Source of the DNA: Parastagonospora avenae f. sp. tritici 18332-5
Lineage: Eukaryota > Ascomycota > Dothideomycetes > Pleosporales > Phaeosphaeriaceae
Length of the DNA: 64,000 bases
Direction: 5' to 3'
Assembly (NCBI GenBank): GCA_022559985.1
Contig: JAFJTR010000079.1
Span: 62,001-126,000 of the forward strand
Every line of letters begins with the position of its first letter. The first letter of the stretch is position 1. Made by a program: the position numbers and the translations under genes. Positions 11,658 through 22,968 of the stretch are shown in pieces. The notes under the pieces were generated by a model, which was given only the letters and a program-made list of their open reading frames with translations, was not told the origin of the DNA and did not search any database.

Positions 11658-11700
11658 GTGGTCGGACTGTTTTGGCGTGGTCGGACTGTTTTGGCGTGGT
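11658..11700. repeat. 19-bp tandem repeat in the RanGAP/COX17 promoter
   Basis: The unit GTGGTCGGACTGTTTTGGC occurs twice without change (11658-11676 and 11677-11695) and then begins a third time (GTGGT). It lies about 80 bp upstream of the RanGAP ATG, inside the 341-bp spacer shared with COX17. Confidence 0.85.
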
Positions 11701-11918
11701 GGGGGTTATTTGCACACGAAAGGAAGCGTGGGCCTAGATCATCCCTGCAGCGAGGCGCGAGGCAGCGAGGGAAAGCGCAGGGACTCGACCGAGTGGCGCC
11801 GCGGGAATGCCAAGCCGAGTCGACTGATGACATGCGAGAGCCGCCTCGAGGAAAGTTCTCGTGTGGAAGTGTCGATTGCTAAGCAACAATCTTCATTCCA
11901 CCACCACACAACCACACA

Positions 11919-12252
11919 ATGTCGTCAGGTATGTGCACGTTTCATTTTATCCATATGTGCGCTTAAACTATGCGCAGACTGCTAACAGGGCAATGTAGCA
12001 TCACCAACCGCGGCCAACATGGGCTCCGACTTGAAAGACACCAACGCACCTCAAAAGGTACGCCAATTGAAGCCAGACACAGACTTTGCACTGACGCCCA
12101 GACAGATCAAGCCATGTTGCGTATGCACCGAGCAAAAGGCAAAGCGCGACGAGTGCATGTTGTTCTCCACCTCCAACGACGCCCAGAAGGAATGCGCCGA
12201 CCTCGTAGGACAATACAAGCAGTGCATGGCTGGATACGGCTTCAAGATATAA
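11919..12252 (+). CDS. cox17: Cytochrome c oxidase copper chaperone COX17
   Basis: Three small exons, 11919-11928, 11999-12057 and 12106-12252, with introns of 70 and 48 nt, encode 71 residues, the usual size for Cox17. The C-terminal half carries the defining signature: KPCCVC, with the copper-binding Cys pair, and a twin CX9C hairpin (CTEQKAKRDEC and CADLVGQYKQC). Known role: it carries Cu(I) in the mitochondrial intermembrane space to Sco1 and Cox11 for assembly of complex IV. The CX9C pairs are oxidised during import by Mia40. The first exon encodes only three complete codons, so gene finders can easily miss it; the join gives MSSASPTAANMGSD. A start at the internal Met is possible. Confidence 0.92.
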
Positions 12253-12444
12253 GCTCCAGGTTGACCGATGTATGATACGATGCGGGAACGATAATTGTAC
12301 AATATCGAGCATAGCATGGCGCAATACTTGGGGCAACATGCGGCACTGAATGTACAGTACATCAACGAATATGCTTCTCCCTTCAAATCTAGATGGGTAT
12401 CTTGTAAGAATATCGAAATCATGCAACGTAATGTGATCACACCT

Positions 12445-14250
12445 CTACAACGTCTTGCTCTTGGTAATGCCGAAAAGTTCGCTCTTAGCGACCAATCGCC
12501 CCAAGCACCAAAGGTAGCAAAGGCCAAATCCGCCGGTCCCGACAATAGCATTTGCGACGATCCAGAGATCCGGCTTGTCTGCAGGAGGCGGGAAGAAGGC
12601 TTCGGCAACGTGCCAACCGACCATGGCGATGTAGATGTTGAGATGGAGTATCTTGCTGAACAAATTGAGTCCACTGCGGCTTCCTTCGTGATATGCCGAG
12701 AAGGATACTGGGGGCAAGCCAACTAGGTATGCCCAAAGAAGGGAGATGACAAAGTACGGGACGCGCAGCTCGTCCCTCTTGAGGAGTGGGTACATAGTCC
12801 AGACACCGAGCATATTGGCAAGTCCAACCCAAGCGCGCGTAGATGGAAGCAACCCCTCTTTTCCGCTTAAGAGAAGCGTCATGGGCAACAATGGGAGTAA
12901 TACGTTTTTCTCGTGAACCTGATACGAGCAAAGGAAGAAGCCCCAGGAAACAGCCGCAAAAGCAAGAGGGAGTAGCGACCTCTTGGGCTTGAAGAATATG
13001 ATCAAGCATGGCGGCAATATAGCTGCTGAAGTTGCACCCAGCGCCAAGCGCTGAAGCAGTTCGATAGGGTATCGATGGAGCTTGTGGAAGGTGTGAACAG
13101 TGCACCAGATGTTGGCTACTTTATCTTCAAAAAGACCGCGCGAGAATGGGAAGATGCGATGGACAGACTGTGCCAGCTGCAAAGCGAATGGGTAGTACCA
13201 GGCCTGCGCGTCCCAATCGATTGGCAAAGATTCCATGACAGGCGGTAGAGGAAGCTTGTCGTAAGCTATGCCTTCGTAGACATCATACGCAACGCCCAGC
13301 ATAAATGGCAGATACAAGACAGCAAATGCCGCCACTGTGGTCAAAGCAATGGCAAGGAAGCGCAAGATGTTGATCCTTGGAAACAGACATATGCCGAGGA
13401 GGTAAGCAAACACGGCTGGCGCATAGAATAGCGCCATCTGCTTAAAGCCCAGCGCACCAACGAAGAAGACACAGCCCCACAGAGGCCTGCCAGCTATCAT
13501 GCTCGACATCGTTGCGACTGCGAACCCAAGCATGACCGTGTTGTATTGGAAGTGTCCATGGTCGATCAGAATGGCCGCAGGCTGCATGAGGATTGCTACC
13601 AGTGCAATTGAGGCCTCCCAGATATTGACGCCCTCGAGGCGGGAGTAACGGCGAAGAAAGATGACGACCGCGGGTATGTATGCGAGATATTCGGAAACGA
13701 AGACAGTCGCGCGCATGAAGACCTTGAGGGAGGGATCGTCGAGAGCTCGCGACTCGTAGAGCTCGAACCATTCCGGCTTGATTGCAGAGCCACTGTAGGA
13801 GTCAGCTACTATCGTCCCAACCTGATGCAGGTATTGCACTTACATAGTGCCTAGGATCCAGCTGTGGTAAGCCGTAAGTGGAGGGTAGTCCAGTCCCCAC
13901 CACTGCAGGTCATAGAAGTACCATTGAGACACGGGCAAATGCTTCGTGATCTCCATCCAGTGACGCTGTGCTTCAAAGTCCCCGTGCATTGGCGGCGACT
14001 GGAAGCCAGAGTAGCCCCATAAGCTGGTAGTCCATCGGAACAACCCCACGACCATCAACACCAAAGGAATCGTGACCCATTGCGACACAGTGCCCTTCGC
14101 GGGCCAGAGGAATGCAACCAGCGGAAAGGCCGGTTTTCGTACGTTGGTAGATTCATCGAGATCGAGTGTCCCGTGATTCACATGCGCGAGGGAGCCTTCC
14201 TCAATCTTTCTCCTCCGGCGTGGTTTGTGTGCTGGCGAGGCCATGGCCAT
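12445..14250 (-). CDS. alg6: Dolichyl-P-Glc:Man9GlcNAc2-PP-Dol alpha-1,3-glucosyltransferase ALG6
   Basis: Two exons, 13844-14250 and 12445-13792, with a 51-nt intron (GTAAGT...ACAG), give 584 residues. It is an ER multi-span GT-C glycosyltransferase. After a short basic N-terminus and the first membrane span comes the lumenal loop with the family hallmark GDFEAQRHWMEIT, whose acidic residue is the presumed catalytic site. YDLQWWGLDYPPLTAYHSW follows, as in ALG6; ALG8 has a different residue before LDYPP. Further motifs are DHGHFQYNTVMLG, WYYPFALQLAQS and SYQVHEKNVLLPLLP. Known role: it adds the first glucose to the lipid-linked N-glycan precursor. It converges on COX17, with 192 bp between stops. 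Confidence 0.94.
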
Positions 14251-15127
14251 GTTGGGCGCGCTGGATGGCGTTGTTTCTAGATGTATTTGTAGCCGATGAG
14301 TATTCTTCTAGATTCACAAAAAGCTGCAACAGGCGGCTTTGAACATATGGTATACAGCCCACCGCACAGCTGCAGAGTCGTCAACGTCCAGAGTGATCCA
14401 CTGCGCACTCCCGCTGGCGCACTCGAGGACCCTCTCCTCTTGGTCGCGCTAGGGCAAAGCAGTGCATTAGCGCTGGAGCACTGGCCACGGGTCCACTAAA
14501 AAGTCGAAATCTTGGCGTGAAAAGTGCGCCGCAGATAAAAGGTTGCGCCAGCCACCCGTCTCTTTTCTCCTCCACAACCATCATCACCACCTTTGTCGCC
14601 TTTTACCTCGAACATATCCAGTTCGAGATTTACTTGAGGGCTTTCCGAGGGCTTCTAGTTACAACTGAGGGCTATACACAGAGTTATCTCTGTATCTACC
14701 AGATCACATTCAAGTCAGTGGGCATCGCGTTGAGTTTCCTTAACACACACATTCAGCGGGGCACGTTCGTCGCTCGTCAGAGCACGACAAGATCAATCTG
14801 AGGGCTTTCTGCTACTATGAGGGTTATCGTCTTGTCTTCTCGGCACTTGTGGGAACACACGCCTTGAGGCCAATTCTTCTGTGAGCTCTTGTGGGCTTTC
14901 CGTGGGCTTGAGGGGACATCCGCTTCGGCGGTCTCGAGAGATACCAGTGGGCTTTTCGCAATTTGAGACATCCAGTTGAAGCAGGCTTTCGGCGCATTCC
15001 ATCTCCTTCGGGAGTCGCCGTGCGAACAGAGGGCCTCGTCCCGCCTTTTCTTCTTTTCGCAACGTCGACTTACTATCGCCATTCGCATCATACTGATTCC
15101 TTGTAGATCTAGTCAAATACCGTCACC
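14251..15127. other. ALG6/NSR1 shared upstream region with GGGCTTTC repeats
   Basis: An 877-bp head-to-head spacer. Its right two thirds are probably the NSR1 5' leader or an intron in it. It contains repeated GGGCTTTY words at 14638, 14802, 14893 and 14949, two of them followed by a second GGGCTT in a pattern like GGGCTTTCCG(A/T)GGGCTT. No coding frame is credible. Confidence 0.5.
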
Positions 15128-16540
15128 ATGGGCAAGACCAAGGTTACCGACAAGTCCTCCAAGAAGGAGAAGAAGTCCGAGGCCTCTGGCGTCAAGGCCG
15201 GCCGCGTGACCAAGCCTGCTCAAGCCCCCAAGGTCAAGAGCAAGGACATCGCCAAGTCTGCCGTCAAGGAGAAGAAGTCGAAGAAGGCCAAGACACCTAC
15301 ACCCGAGCCTGAGTCCGACTCTGAGTCCAGCGCCAGCGAGGATGACGATGAGAGCTCTGCCAGCAGCGAGGACGAGAAGGTCGTAAAGAAGGCTCCAACC
15401 AAAGCCGCTGCCAAAGACTCTTCCGACTCCGACAGCGATGACAGCAGCGACAGCGAGGAGGAGGCGAAGCCCGCCGCGAAGACCAACGGCGCCGCTGCCA
15501 AAGACGACAGCTCCGACTCCGACTCTGACAGCAGTGCTTCTGAGGACGAGAAGCCTGCCACCAAGGCCGCAAAGGCTGAGGTCAGTACACCAACCCTTTC
15601 ACTCATTGATCAAGGCTAACTACCACAGACTTCTGACTCTGACTCCGACTCTGATTCCGGCGATTCCGATAGCGACAGCGAAGAGGAGGCACCCACGAAG
15701 AAGCGCAAGGCTGAGGCAGTCGCCGAGCCTGCCGTCAAGAAGACAAAGACCGAGGCGCCTGCATCAGAGGGTATCAAGAACCTCTTCGTTGGCAGCTTGA
15801 GCTGGAACATTGATGAGGACTGGCTCCGCCGTGAGTTCGAGGGCTTTGGTGAGATCACGGGCTGCCGTGTCATCACCGACCGCGAGAGCGGCCGCTCCAA
15901 GGGCTTCGGCTACGTTGAGTTCGCCAGCGCCGACGATGCTGCTAAGGCCAAGGCCGAGATGCACGAGTACGAGCTTGACGGCCGTGCCCTCAACGTTGAC
16001 TTCAGCACTCCCCGTGAGAAGCCGGACCAGAGCGCTCGCGCCAACAAGTACGGCGACAAGCGCAGCGCTCCTGCCAACACACTATTCCTCGGCAACCTCT
16101 CCTTCGACTGCTCCAACGAGGGCATCCAGGAGATCTTCCAGGAGTACGGCAACATCACCCGTGTCTCGCTCCCTACCGACCGTGATACCGGCTCGCTCAA
16201 GGGCTTCGGATACGTCGACTTCGGAACCGTCGAGGAGGCTACCGCTGCTCTCGAGGCACTCAACGGACAAGAAGTTGAGGGCCGTGCTATCCGCATCGAC
16301 TATGCTGCTCCCCGCGCTGACAACGGCGGAGGTGGTGGCTTCGGTGGAGGTCGCGGTGGAGGCCGTGGTGGCTTCGGCGGAGGTCGTGGAGGTGGTCGTG
16401 GAGGCTTCGGTGACCGTGGCGGACGCGGCGGTGGCCGTGGTCGTGGAGGAGATCGCGGAGGCCGTGGAGGTCGCGGTGGCTTCAGCACCAACCGTGGTGG
16501 CTTCGGCGAGTTTAAGGGGCAGAAGAAGAGCTTCGACTAA
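15128..16540 (+). CDS. nsr1: Nucleolin-like RNA-binding protein (NSR1/gar2)
   Basis: Two exons, 15128-15580 and 15629-16540, with a 48-nt intron joined in phase 0, give 454 residues. Layout: a Lys-rich N-terminus with nuclear-localisation-like clusters, and several acidic serine blocks (SDSDSD/EEE runs, likely casein kinase II sites). Then two RRM domains: the first has RNP2 NLFVGSLSW and RNP1 SKGFGYVEF, the second LFLGNLSF and LKGFGYVDF. It ends in a GGRGG-type RGG tail, a target for arginine methylation. This is the standard architecture of yeast Nsr1 and fission-yeast gar2, which act in pre-rRNA processing and 40S biogenesis in the nucleolus. The ATG sits in GTCACCATGG. Codon use is strongly GC-ending, as in highly expressed genes. 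Confidence 0.93.
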
Positions 16541-17059
16541 AGCTTCTCGCCCTTGCGCCTTACTGCCTTCACATTCTCTGTATCTGATTTGATCATTTCG
16601 ATGGTAAGTTATGGGTCGTTGAACAATGCCCTTGTGGCATGGTCAATGGCTCTGGGCTTCGGCTGTCTGTTGATGATGTTACGATACTATATGGATGAGA
16701 TCTCTCTGTTTGGGATGGCGTTCATGGTCTCCATAGGTAAAAGTCTTAGTTTCTTACCACCAATCGCCCTGTAGTATGAGTTGAGCCTGGTGCATATAGT
16801 GTACAATGCTATTTTCTCAAACAATTTTCGCTCTCTCGCCGTGACGTCAGAATTGTACTGAATGTGAGATATGAAAGCATGTACGCTCAAAGATAATTAC
16901 AACGACGCCCATGTCCTGTGGTGTTTGAGTGTTACGCCATGTCACGAAGGGTCCAACTGCTCCACAAGGTACCTTGTGCTACTCAGAACAATTCCGGAGC
17001 TTGCTTGCTTTCACCGCATCTCATGCTGTACCTATCGCCATCGTAAAGCAACAGGTATT
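16541..17059. other. Intergenic, NSR1 3' side
   Basis: About 520 bp holding the NSR1 3' UTR and the promoter of the next gene. No motif or coding frame is supported, although the frame of the next gene stays open up to 16871. Confidence 0.4.
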
Positions 17060-18084
17060 ATGATTCACTCCAAGTGGGTACACATCGATAACAGTGTCCA
17101 ATATCCTCTTAAACTTCTCCTGAACGACAAGCAGCCTCAAATTCCCGAACTTGACCTTCGCTTTCACATGATATCAACCTGGATAGACGGCCTACGCGCT
17201 CACCCCCAGAAGCGACAGTGGCTCAAGCCCAGCAGATCAAGTAAAATGTATAGTCGCAGGCCTCACTGCCTTTGACTGTCGAGGCTAAAGCTCACAGCGC
17301 AAGTGACTACGATCGAATTAAGACCATCGTTGCACCCTATTGGCACATCTTCAACATGTGTCTCCAGCAATTCGAAGTCTCTACTATTGGGCAAATAAAC
17401 TTCACGTATCCGCCCAAAGTCAAACCCGACAAGCCTACCATGATTAGTATTGACTTCATGAGAGATAAGGAGAGAAAATTATTGTTTGCAACGGGCGCAG
17501 ATGCATTCCCTCCACTTCTATCTCGGAGTCTGCAAGCTGGCATATCGAGATTCAACATGTGCGATGCAAGCAACCATCTTTTTTTCGGTCAGATACAGCA
17601 TGCACTGCAAGATATCGGTGCTACGGTCGAATGGCTGACGCTCACACCCAAACCGCGCATAGCGTTTTACTATAGCTCCATACAGCCATATCCTCGAGTC
17701 CGGCATAGTCTGTTCGCCATCACAACTCGACACGGCAACAAGTTTGCTGCAGACTTCACGATCGAGCAATTCGGGTTCGAACCGGAGATGTGGTTCCAGA
17801 CACAAAAGGAGTGTTTGGACAAGTGTACATGTGACAACAGGCACCGAAAAGCAGACATAGATGGAGTAACTAAGAGAGGTGAGAGGCGCGGTGTTGGTAT
17901 GGATCGGGTTGTGCAGTCAGTTTGCGATGATCTTGATATGGCCAAGTGGAAAGGGCTAGATCCGGAGTTAAGGGTGGAATGGTTGGAGCGAATTGTGAAG
18001 GAGGCATGTAGGAAAGAGTTCGAAGGCGACAAGAGAGAGAAGAGGGCAATAAGCTGGTCTGAGAATTGGTTGGCTAAGCCTTGA
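17060..18084 (+). CDS. Conserved-looking protein of unknown function
   Basis: I do not recognise this protein. The right part is an open frame of ~265 codons ending at 18084 with balanced composition (for example MISIDFMRDKERKLLFATGADAF, EQFGFEPEMWFQTQKECLDKCTC). The left part, from an ATG at 17060, is in another frame and is joined by a probable 50-nt intron at 17241-17290 (GTAAAA donor, weak AAAG acceptor), giving 324 residues. A Cys/His-rich patch (ECLDKCTCDNRH, about residue 237) might bind metal. The C-terminus is basic and helical. No signal peptide or membrane segment is evident. The right exon is probably real; the start and the weak acceptor are the doubtful parts. Confidence 0.5.
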
Positions 18085-19636
18085 GATTTTTTTTCAGTAG
18101 ATGCAATTCCCGGACATAAGCGACCGTAAACGTATTTTGAAGATACTAGACAATTGAGCTGCCGTTGCTATAACTTGCCTACTACTTCGCAAGAGTCACC
18201 ATCATCAGCAAACTAGCCAAAAAAGGCGGAACAAGAAAGGGGAGAAGACGGAACGTGAGAGGGAGACACGTGTCCGCATACCACCGATGTGCTCGTCGAC
18301 TGTGATCAGTAATGTGCAATACTTGCGGACGAACACAGTGGCGAGAGTGGGAGGCCTTAAACTCTCAAAACACTCAGACCCGCTCCACCCGTAGAATCGG
18401 GTTCTGATAATCAAAGTCCAACTTTCTTGTAACCGCCGCCCTCAACATCAGCCCTCTTTAGCCTTGTCAATCACATGGGGCGCGATGGTGGTTTGATATG
18501 TTTCTAGCCCCCACTGCTACCGGTGAGAAGTTGACGTACTCGGCTGCCCGCCCAGCAACTGCACTACGCGTACGGCACAGCTATTGTGACGTATTCTGCA
18601 CAATGCAAAGGGCCGACAGCGCGCAGTTGAGCAATGGGTGTTCTGAAGGACAGCGCTCTTTATCTCATCGCAGCGGGAAGTGGGTGCGTTATTGACTGTG
18701 CCGCTCACGACGGAAAGACGGAGCACACATCGCGGCGAAGTCATAAGCCACCGCCCACATTGTTAAGCATTTCTTAGCGTGACGCTTCCCATTCGCTGGG
18801 CGTGCGATGGGATTTTGACCGGTTTTCTTTTGGGCGTAGCGGCGCCCTGCGCAGTGGATGGCGAGCGTGTTCCCGTCGCATCGAGTGACCGCCGGTTTGG
18901 GGGCCATTTGCGAGCGATAGCGAACTCGTGGGTGAAGAAAGAGCGGTCGCGGTGAAGTGCGCTCTGCAACACCCCCGCTCCGCGCGTCAACGACGCAAGT
19001 TCCTGCGGGAAGCAGAGTAATTGCACAATTGGCGTCGCAAACCTCGACCTCGGGGCGTGCTATTGTGCGAATGCTGGAATAGTTCGTATTCTAGGGCGTG
19101 CACGCGTGTTCTTGGCGTAGGCAGCAGCCCTCATTGAGGCTTAGCACGGTCTGCAATGTGATTCCTCTCAACCTCACTCCCGCCAACGTCGACGTCTCTT
19201 CTATCCGCTCTGCCCGCAGACCTTTTCCCATACAAACCGCTTGTCCCACCTGGTTCTTGTCCTGAGGCTTCAACCCCTCTTCTTTCGACGTCTCTCCGCC
19301 CTTCTTGCGTCTTTTGCCGCTTGCCGCCCGTCTTACTCCGACTGCTGCTGCGCCTTCTATATACTGCTCACTACCCCCCGCCAGCTGTGTGGAAGGACCG
19401 CCGCGCCCTTCAACTTACAGTTCTCCATCGTTGCACACTCCAGCCTATCATTGCACGGCACTCTGCGGCCGCCGAACCGCTCCTCTCCTGTGGTCCATGA
19501 GAAAGTGAATCTGGATCCGTTTCAACTCACGCTTGGTCCAAAGGATCTCGGGTTCTGTAGACTCTACAGGTGCAGTGACTCATAGCCTGAGGCCTTCCAC
19601 TCAATCCGAGCTCAGGTGCAACCAGTCATCGCCAAC
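18085..19636. other. Intergenic and 5' leader of the C2H2 regulator
   Basis: About 1.55 kb. The right end (19150-19600) is strongly pyrimidine-rich, as expected of a long fungal 5' leader. Open frames here are compositional and show no domain. No repeat or RNA gene was noticed. Confidence 0.4.
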
Positions 19637-22057
19637 ATGTCTGCACCCCACGGCCAGAACAGCCACCCCCGTCGCCGACCTATTAATGGCCAGACCTCCC
19701 CTCTTAGCACGCATGGCATGTCTCTTCGCAAGAGTGACACCTTCTCTTCGCCAAAGAACTTGTCTTCGGACATCTGTGGTCTGGAGAATCAACCCTTCAT
19801 GCCCCGTCGGTCGCCAACCAGTCCGGAGAGCCTAGTAGCGCTCCTCGACCAGCACTCTAACGTTCGTCGCATCACCAACTTGCTTGAGGGCCTCGACAAG
19901 CAGCTTTCCGGACACAAGGCGGCCTCAGCCATCGCTGCCAACATCCTTGCCGACCCCGAGGTGCTTCCGGTCCCCAGTTTTGTTCTCGACAACGCTACTC
20001 TTGACACCACCCCAATGGAGCTTGACTCGAAGCCATCTGCAGTCCAACGCAACACCCACGAGCACGCTTCTGACAGCGGTCTCGGATCCAGTATTGGTGG
20101 ATCAAAATACGGTAAGCGTCCATTGCAGCTACCCGTCTTGGGGGCCCCGCCATCTGACATACTTAAAGACGCTGCTCGCACTCAACGCTCCAGCGTCCGT
20201 GAATCCATCAACAATTCCATCACGTCCACGCATTCTGCTGTCACCCGATCCATGTCGTCATTGGGCGCTTCAGAGGAGAAGCACACCCTTGGCGAGTACG
20301 CGTGCCAGCAGATTCACGACAGTATCATCAAGCCCATCCTCGCGGAGGAGACTTTGAAGGAATTTCACCCCCTGATCCAGGACGTCCCACGACGCATAGG
20401 TGAGAAGAGTATCTGTAACCTCCGCGATCTTGAGAAAACCCTTATATTCTTGGCACCGGTAAGTGAAATCAAACATTCCCCCTCTTTGGGTGCAAAAGCT
20501 TATTGCATTCTTCGTGGATTAAAGGAGCTCTCGGCCTCGGCGACTTCTTACCTCCAATTCTGCGAACTATCAATTCAACTTCTGCACGCAACTGTCGAGC
20601 ACTTGTCCGAACAAGACCAGCGCCTACCATCCGACCGCCCGTACACTAACAACTACTTCCTTGATTTGGCTGAACAGATCCAACGATACGCCAGAATCAT
20701 GGCTGCAACACGACAAAAAGAATCCAAGGGCGAATCACTTGACGACATGGATTACTCTCGGTATGATCGCGCGGCGCCTTTCCTCTTTACCCGCACTAAT
20801 CACGCATTCAATAGCGACGAGAAGATCACACTCCGCGGCGGGCTCAGCTACGATGGCCGCCCCATCCACTTGGTACGTGAGAAGAATGGCAAATCCATGT
20901 CTCTCGCAGAGGGCATCGACAGCTCCTTCAAGGTGTCGAAGCGTCCTCTCTCCGACGACGAGATAGATGAGGATGAAGCTATTCGCTCCATGGCACGCCG
21001 AAGGAAGTCCGACAAGCCTGGTGATGTTATGCACACCTGCCGTGACTGCAAGAAGGAGTTCAAGCGACCTTGCGATCTGACCAAGCACGAGAAGACTCAC
21101 TCTCGCCCATGGAAGTGCTCCGAAGAGAAGTGCAAGTACTTTGACCTTGGCTGGCCGACCGAGAAGGAACGCGACAGGCACATGAATGACAAGCACTCCG
21201 CTCAACCAGCGCAGTACAAGTGTCTCTATCCTCCATGCACATACGCATCCAAGCGCGAGTCGAATTGCAAGCAGCACATGGAGAAGGCTCATGGCTGGGA
21301 GTATGTCCGCTCGAAGAGCAACGGACGCAAGAAGATGCCCACCAACAGCGAGCGTAGCCCTACCACGCCGCTCACTCCCTTCCTTGGAACTCCCATGTCA
21401 GCAGTTATGACGACACCTATTACGCCCTTCGCTCCTTCACCTCAAGTCCCCATGATGGACAGCTTTGCCGAGTTCTATGGTTTCAATACTCCGGCTGTGA
21501 GCATGCATGGCTTTCAGGATGACTTCCGACGTGATTCCATCACCACTGACGGCTCTCACTTTACATATTCGTCTGGACATTCGCCCATTGAGCCAACGTC
21601 ATTCGACGATGCTGTGACACCAGAAGATACCGCCATCAACCACAACGATGTCTTCAACAACTGCGCCCTGGGTTCAAACTTCACCACTGGCTTTCAGCAG
21701 CAGCCAACACCGGCACTCAGCACTGGCTTTGACTTCGACCCTCTTCCGTTCACCAACACCATGTCGAACGGCATCCCGCATCTCTCACCTTTGGCCCAGC
21801 CCGATGTCACCCTCTTCTCCCCACATCTGCAGATGGACGAAGGCTTTGGTGAGATGGACATGGACATGCAAGCCTTCAGCCGGCCAGCTGCAGACTTCAC
21901 ATTGTTCGACACGATGCAGCCTAGCAGCATGGCGATGAGCAACACTGCGAATTTCTTCCCCGAGTTCAACCAGCTTGGAGGACAGTTTGACAGCTTGTAC
22001 GCCGAGCCCTCCACGACGCTGGACGACCTGATGGGCAACAACTACGGCGCTCAGTAA
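19637..22057 (+). CDS. C2H2 zinc-finger transcription factor
   Basis: An 806-residue frame starting at the ATG at 19637. Three zinc-finger-like units lie near residues 464-551: CRDCKKEFKRPCDLTKHEKTH; a longer unit starting CSEEKCKYFDLGW and ending RHMNDKH; and CLYPPCTYASKRESNCKQH with a final H. An arginine/lysine cluster (SMARRRKSDK) precedes them and probably serves for nuclear import. The N-terminal part includes a helical region conserved-looking around LEKTLIFLAP and YLQFCELSIQLLHATVEHL. The C-terminus is Ser/Thr/Pro-rich with acidic-aromatic patches (DMDMQAFSRP, DFTLFD, FFPEFNQ) that look like activation segments. Targets are unknown and no symbol is assigned. A 66-nt in-frame, stop-free stretch at 20459-20524 begins GTAAGT and ends AAAG; removing it gives 784 residues. 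Confidence 0.85.
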   Translation: MSAPHGQNSHPRRRPINGQTSPLSTHGMSLRKSDTFSSPKNLSSDICGLENQPFMPRRSPTSPESLVALLDQHSNVRRITNLLEGLDKQLSGHKAASAIAANILADPEVLPVPSFVLDNATLDTTPMELDSKPSAVQRNTHEHASDSGLGSSIGGSKYGKRPLQLPVLGAPPSDILKDAARTQRSSVRESINNSITSTHSAVTRSMSSLGASEEKHTLGEYACQQIHDSIIKPILAEETLKEFHPLIQDVPRRIGEKSICNLRDLEKTLIFLAPVSEIKHSPSLGAKAYCILRGLKELSASATSYLQFCELSIQLLHATVEHLSEQDQRLPSDRPYTNNYFLDLAEQIQRYARIMAATRQKESKGESLDDMDYSRYDRAAPFLFTRTNHAFNSDEKITLRGGLSYDGRPIHLVREKNGKSMSLAEGIDSSFKVSKRPLSDDEIDEDEAIRSMARRRKSDKPGDVMHTCRDCKKEFKRPCDLTKHEKTHSRPWKCSEEKCKYFDLGWPTEKERDRHMNDKHSAQPAQYKCLYPPCTYASKRESNCKQHMEKAHGWEYVRSKSNGRKKMPTNSERSPTTPLTPFLGTPMSAVMTTPITPFAPSPQVPMMDSFAEFYGFNTPAVSMHGFQDDFRRDSITTDGSHFTYSSGHSPIEPTSFDDAVTPEDTAINHNDVFNNCALGSNFTTGFQQQPTPALSTGFDFDPLPFTNTMSNGIPHLSPLAQPDVTLFSPHLQMDEGFGEMDMDMQAFSRPAADFTLFDTMQPSSMAMSNTANFFPEFNQLGGQFDSLYAEPSTTLDDLMGNNYGAQ

Positions 22058-22968
22058 CTGTATTGCATTGTAAACGATCACGAGCGGACATTTGTAAGCC
22101 ATTTTACACATTTCTTGCTTTTAAACGGGCAACAGCGCCCTTTCTTTGCTGGCGTTCAGGTTACAGCAGCAAATACGACGATACGTAGAAAGAGGAGGTT
22201 CATGGACTGGGCTATCACGATTATGATTTTCCCTGCTTTGCGAGCGGCCGCCGGCGCAGTGCCTTTGATCTTCCAGAACAGAAAATCCCCAAAAAACAAA
22301 CGACCTTTGTTTAAGCGGATTTCTTTCGTTGGCAACTGATTTTTGACCTCCCCCCCTCTCCAATTTAGAGTGTAAGGCTGGGTTGAGGTCATCAGATAGT
22401 GTATTAGTAGAATACGATAATGTGGAGGAAACAAGCCTCGTTCCCAACTGCTTGGTCGTGATTGTGACTCCCACTTTGATGCGTCTCATCGACGTCATGT
22501 ATGATTCCATACTTCTTCACGCGCTGATCTTCGCCACCCGCACTACTGCACCCCCGACTATCGAATGCAGGGACCGGTCAGCGCCAGCCAACGATTGACA
22601 TCACCTGCGTGCCGTCTGGGCGGCTTGGTTATCGTTAGCGTGACGCGCTGAGACCAATAGCCCGATAGAGGTGCACGGTTCGTTTCAGGGTGCTGCGAAC
22701 CATGCCACCCCCCTCTTGTTTCGCCATGGCAGTTGGCGCCCTCACGTTTGCAACCTCTTCTCTCCAGGCGGAGTCTGTCACTCCCTTGACAGTGTCGGAT
22801 GTTTCTTGTCGCTCTCTCTAGCACCATTATCACATATTATTAGGCACTCTTCGGAGGCCGTTACACTCACTGGGTTCCTGATTGCGCCGGTCGTGATCTG
22901 CCTGTCCTTCAGCTCACGCGTCATCGACATTGCTGTTTGTGTTTTTGTTTGGTTTCGAAGATTTCAAG
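22058..22968. other. Intergenic, C2H2 factor to MFS transporter
   Basis: About 900 bp without a credible coding frame. It holds the 3' UTR of the zinc-finger gene and the promoter/leader of the transporter. Nothing else is seen. Confidence 0.4.

Noticed and set aside
15297..15606. Long Ser/Leu-rich and Arg/Ser-rich minus-strand frames
   Set aside because: Antisense shadows of the acidic serine blocks of the nucleolin-like gene.
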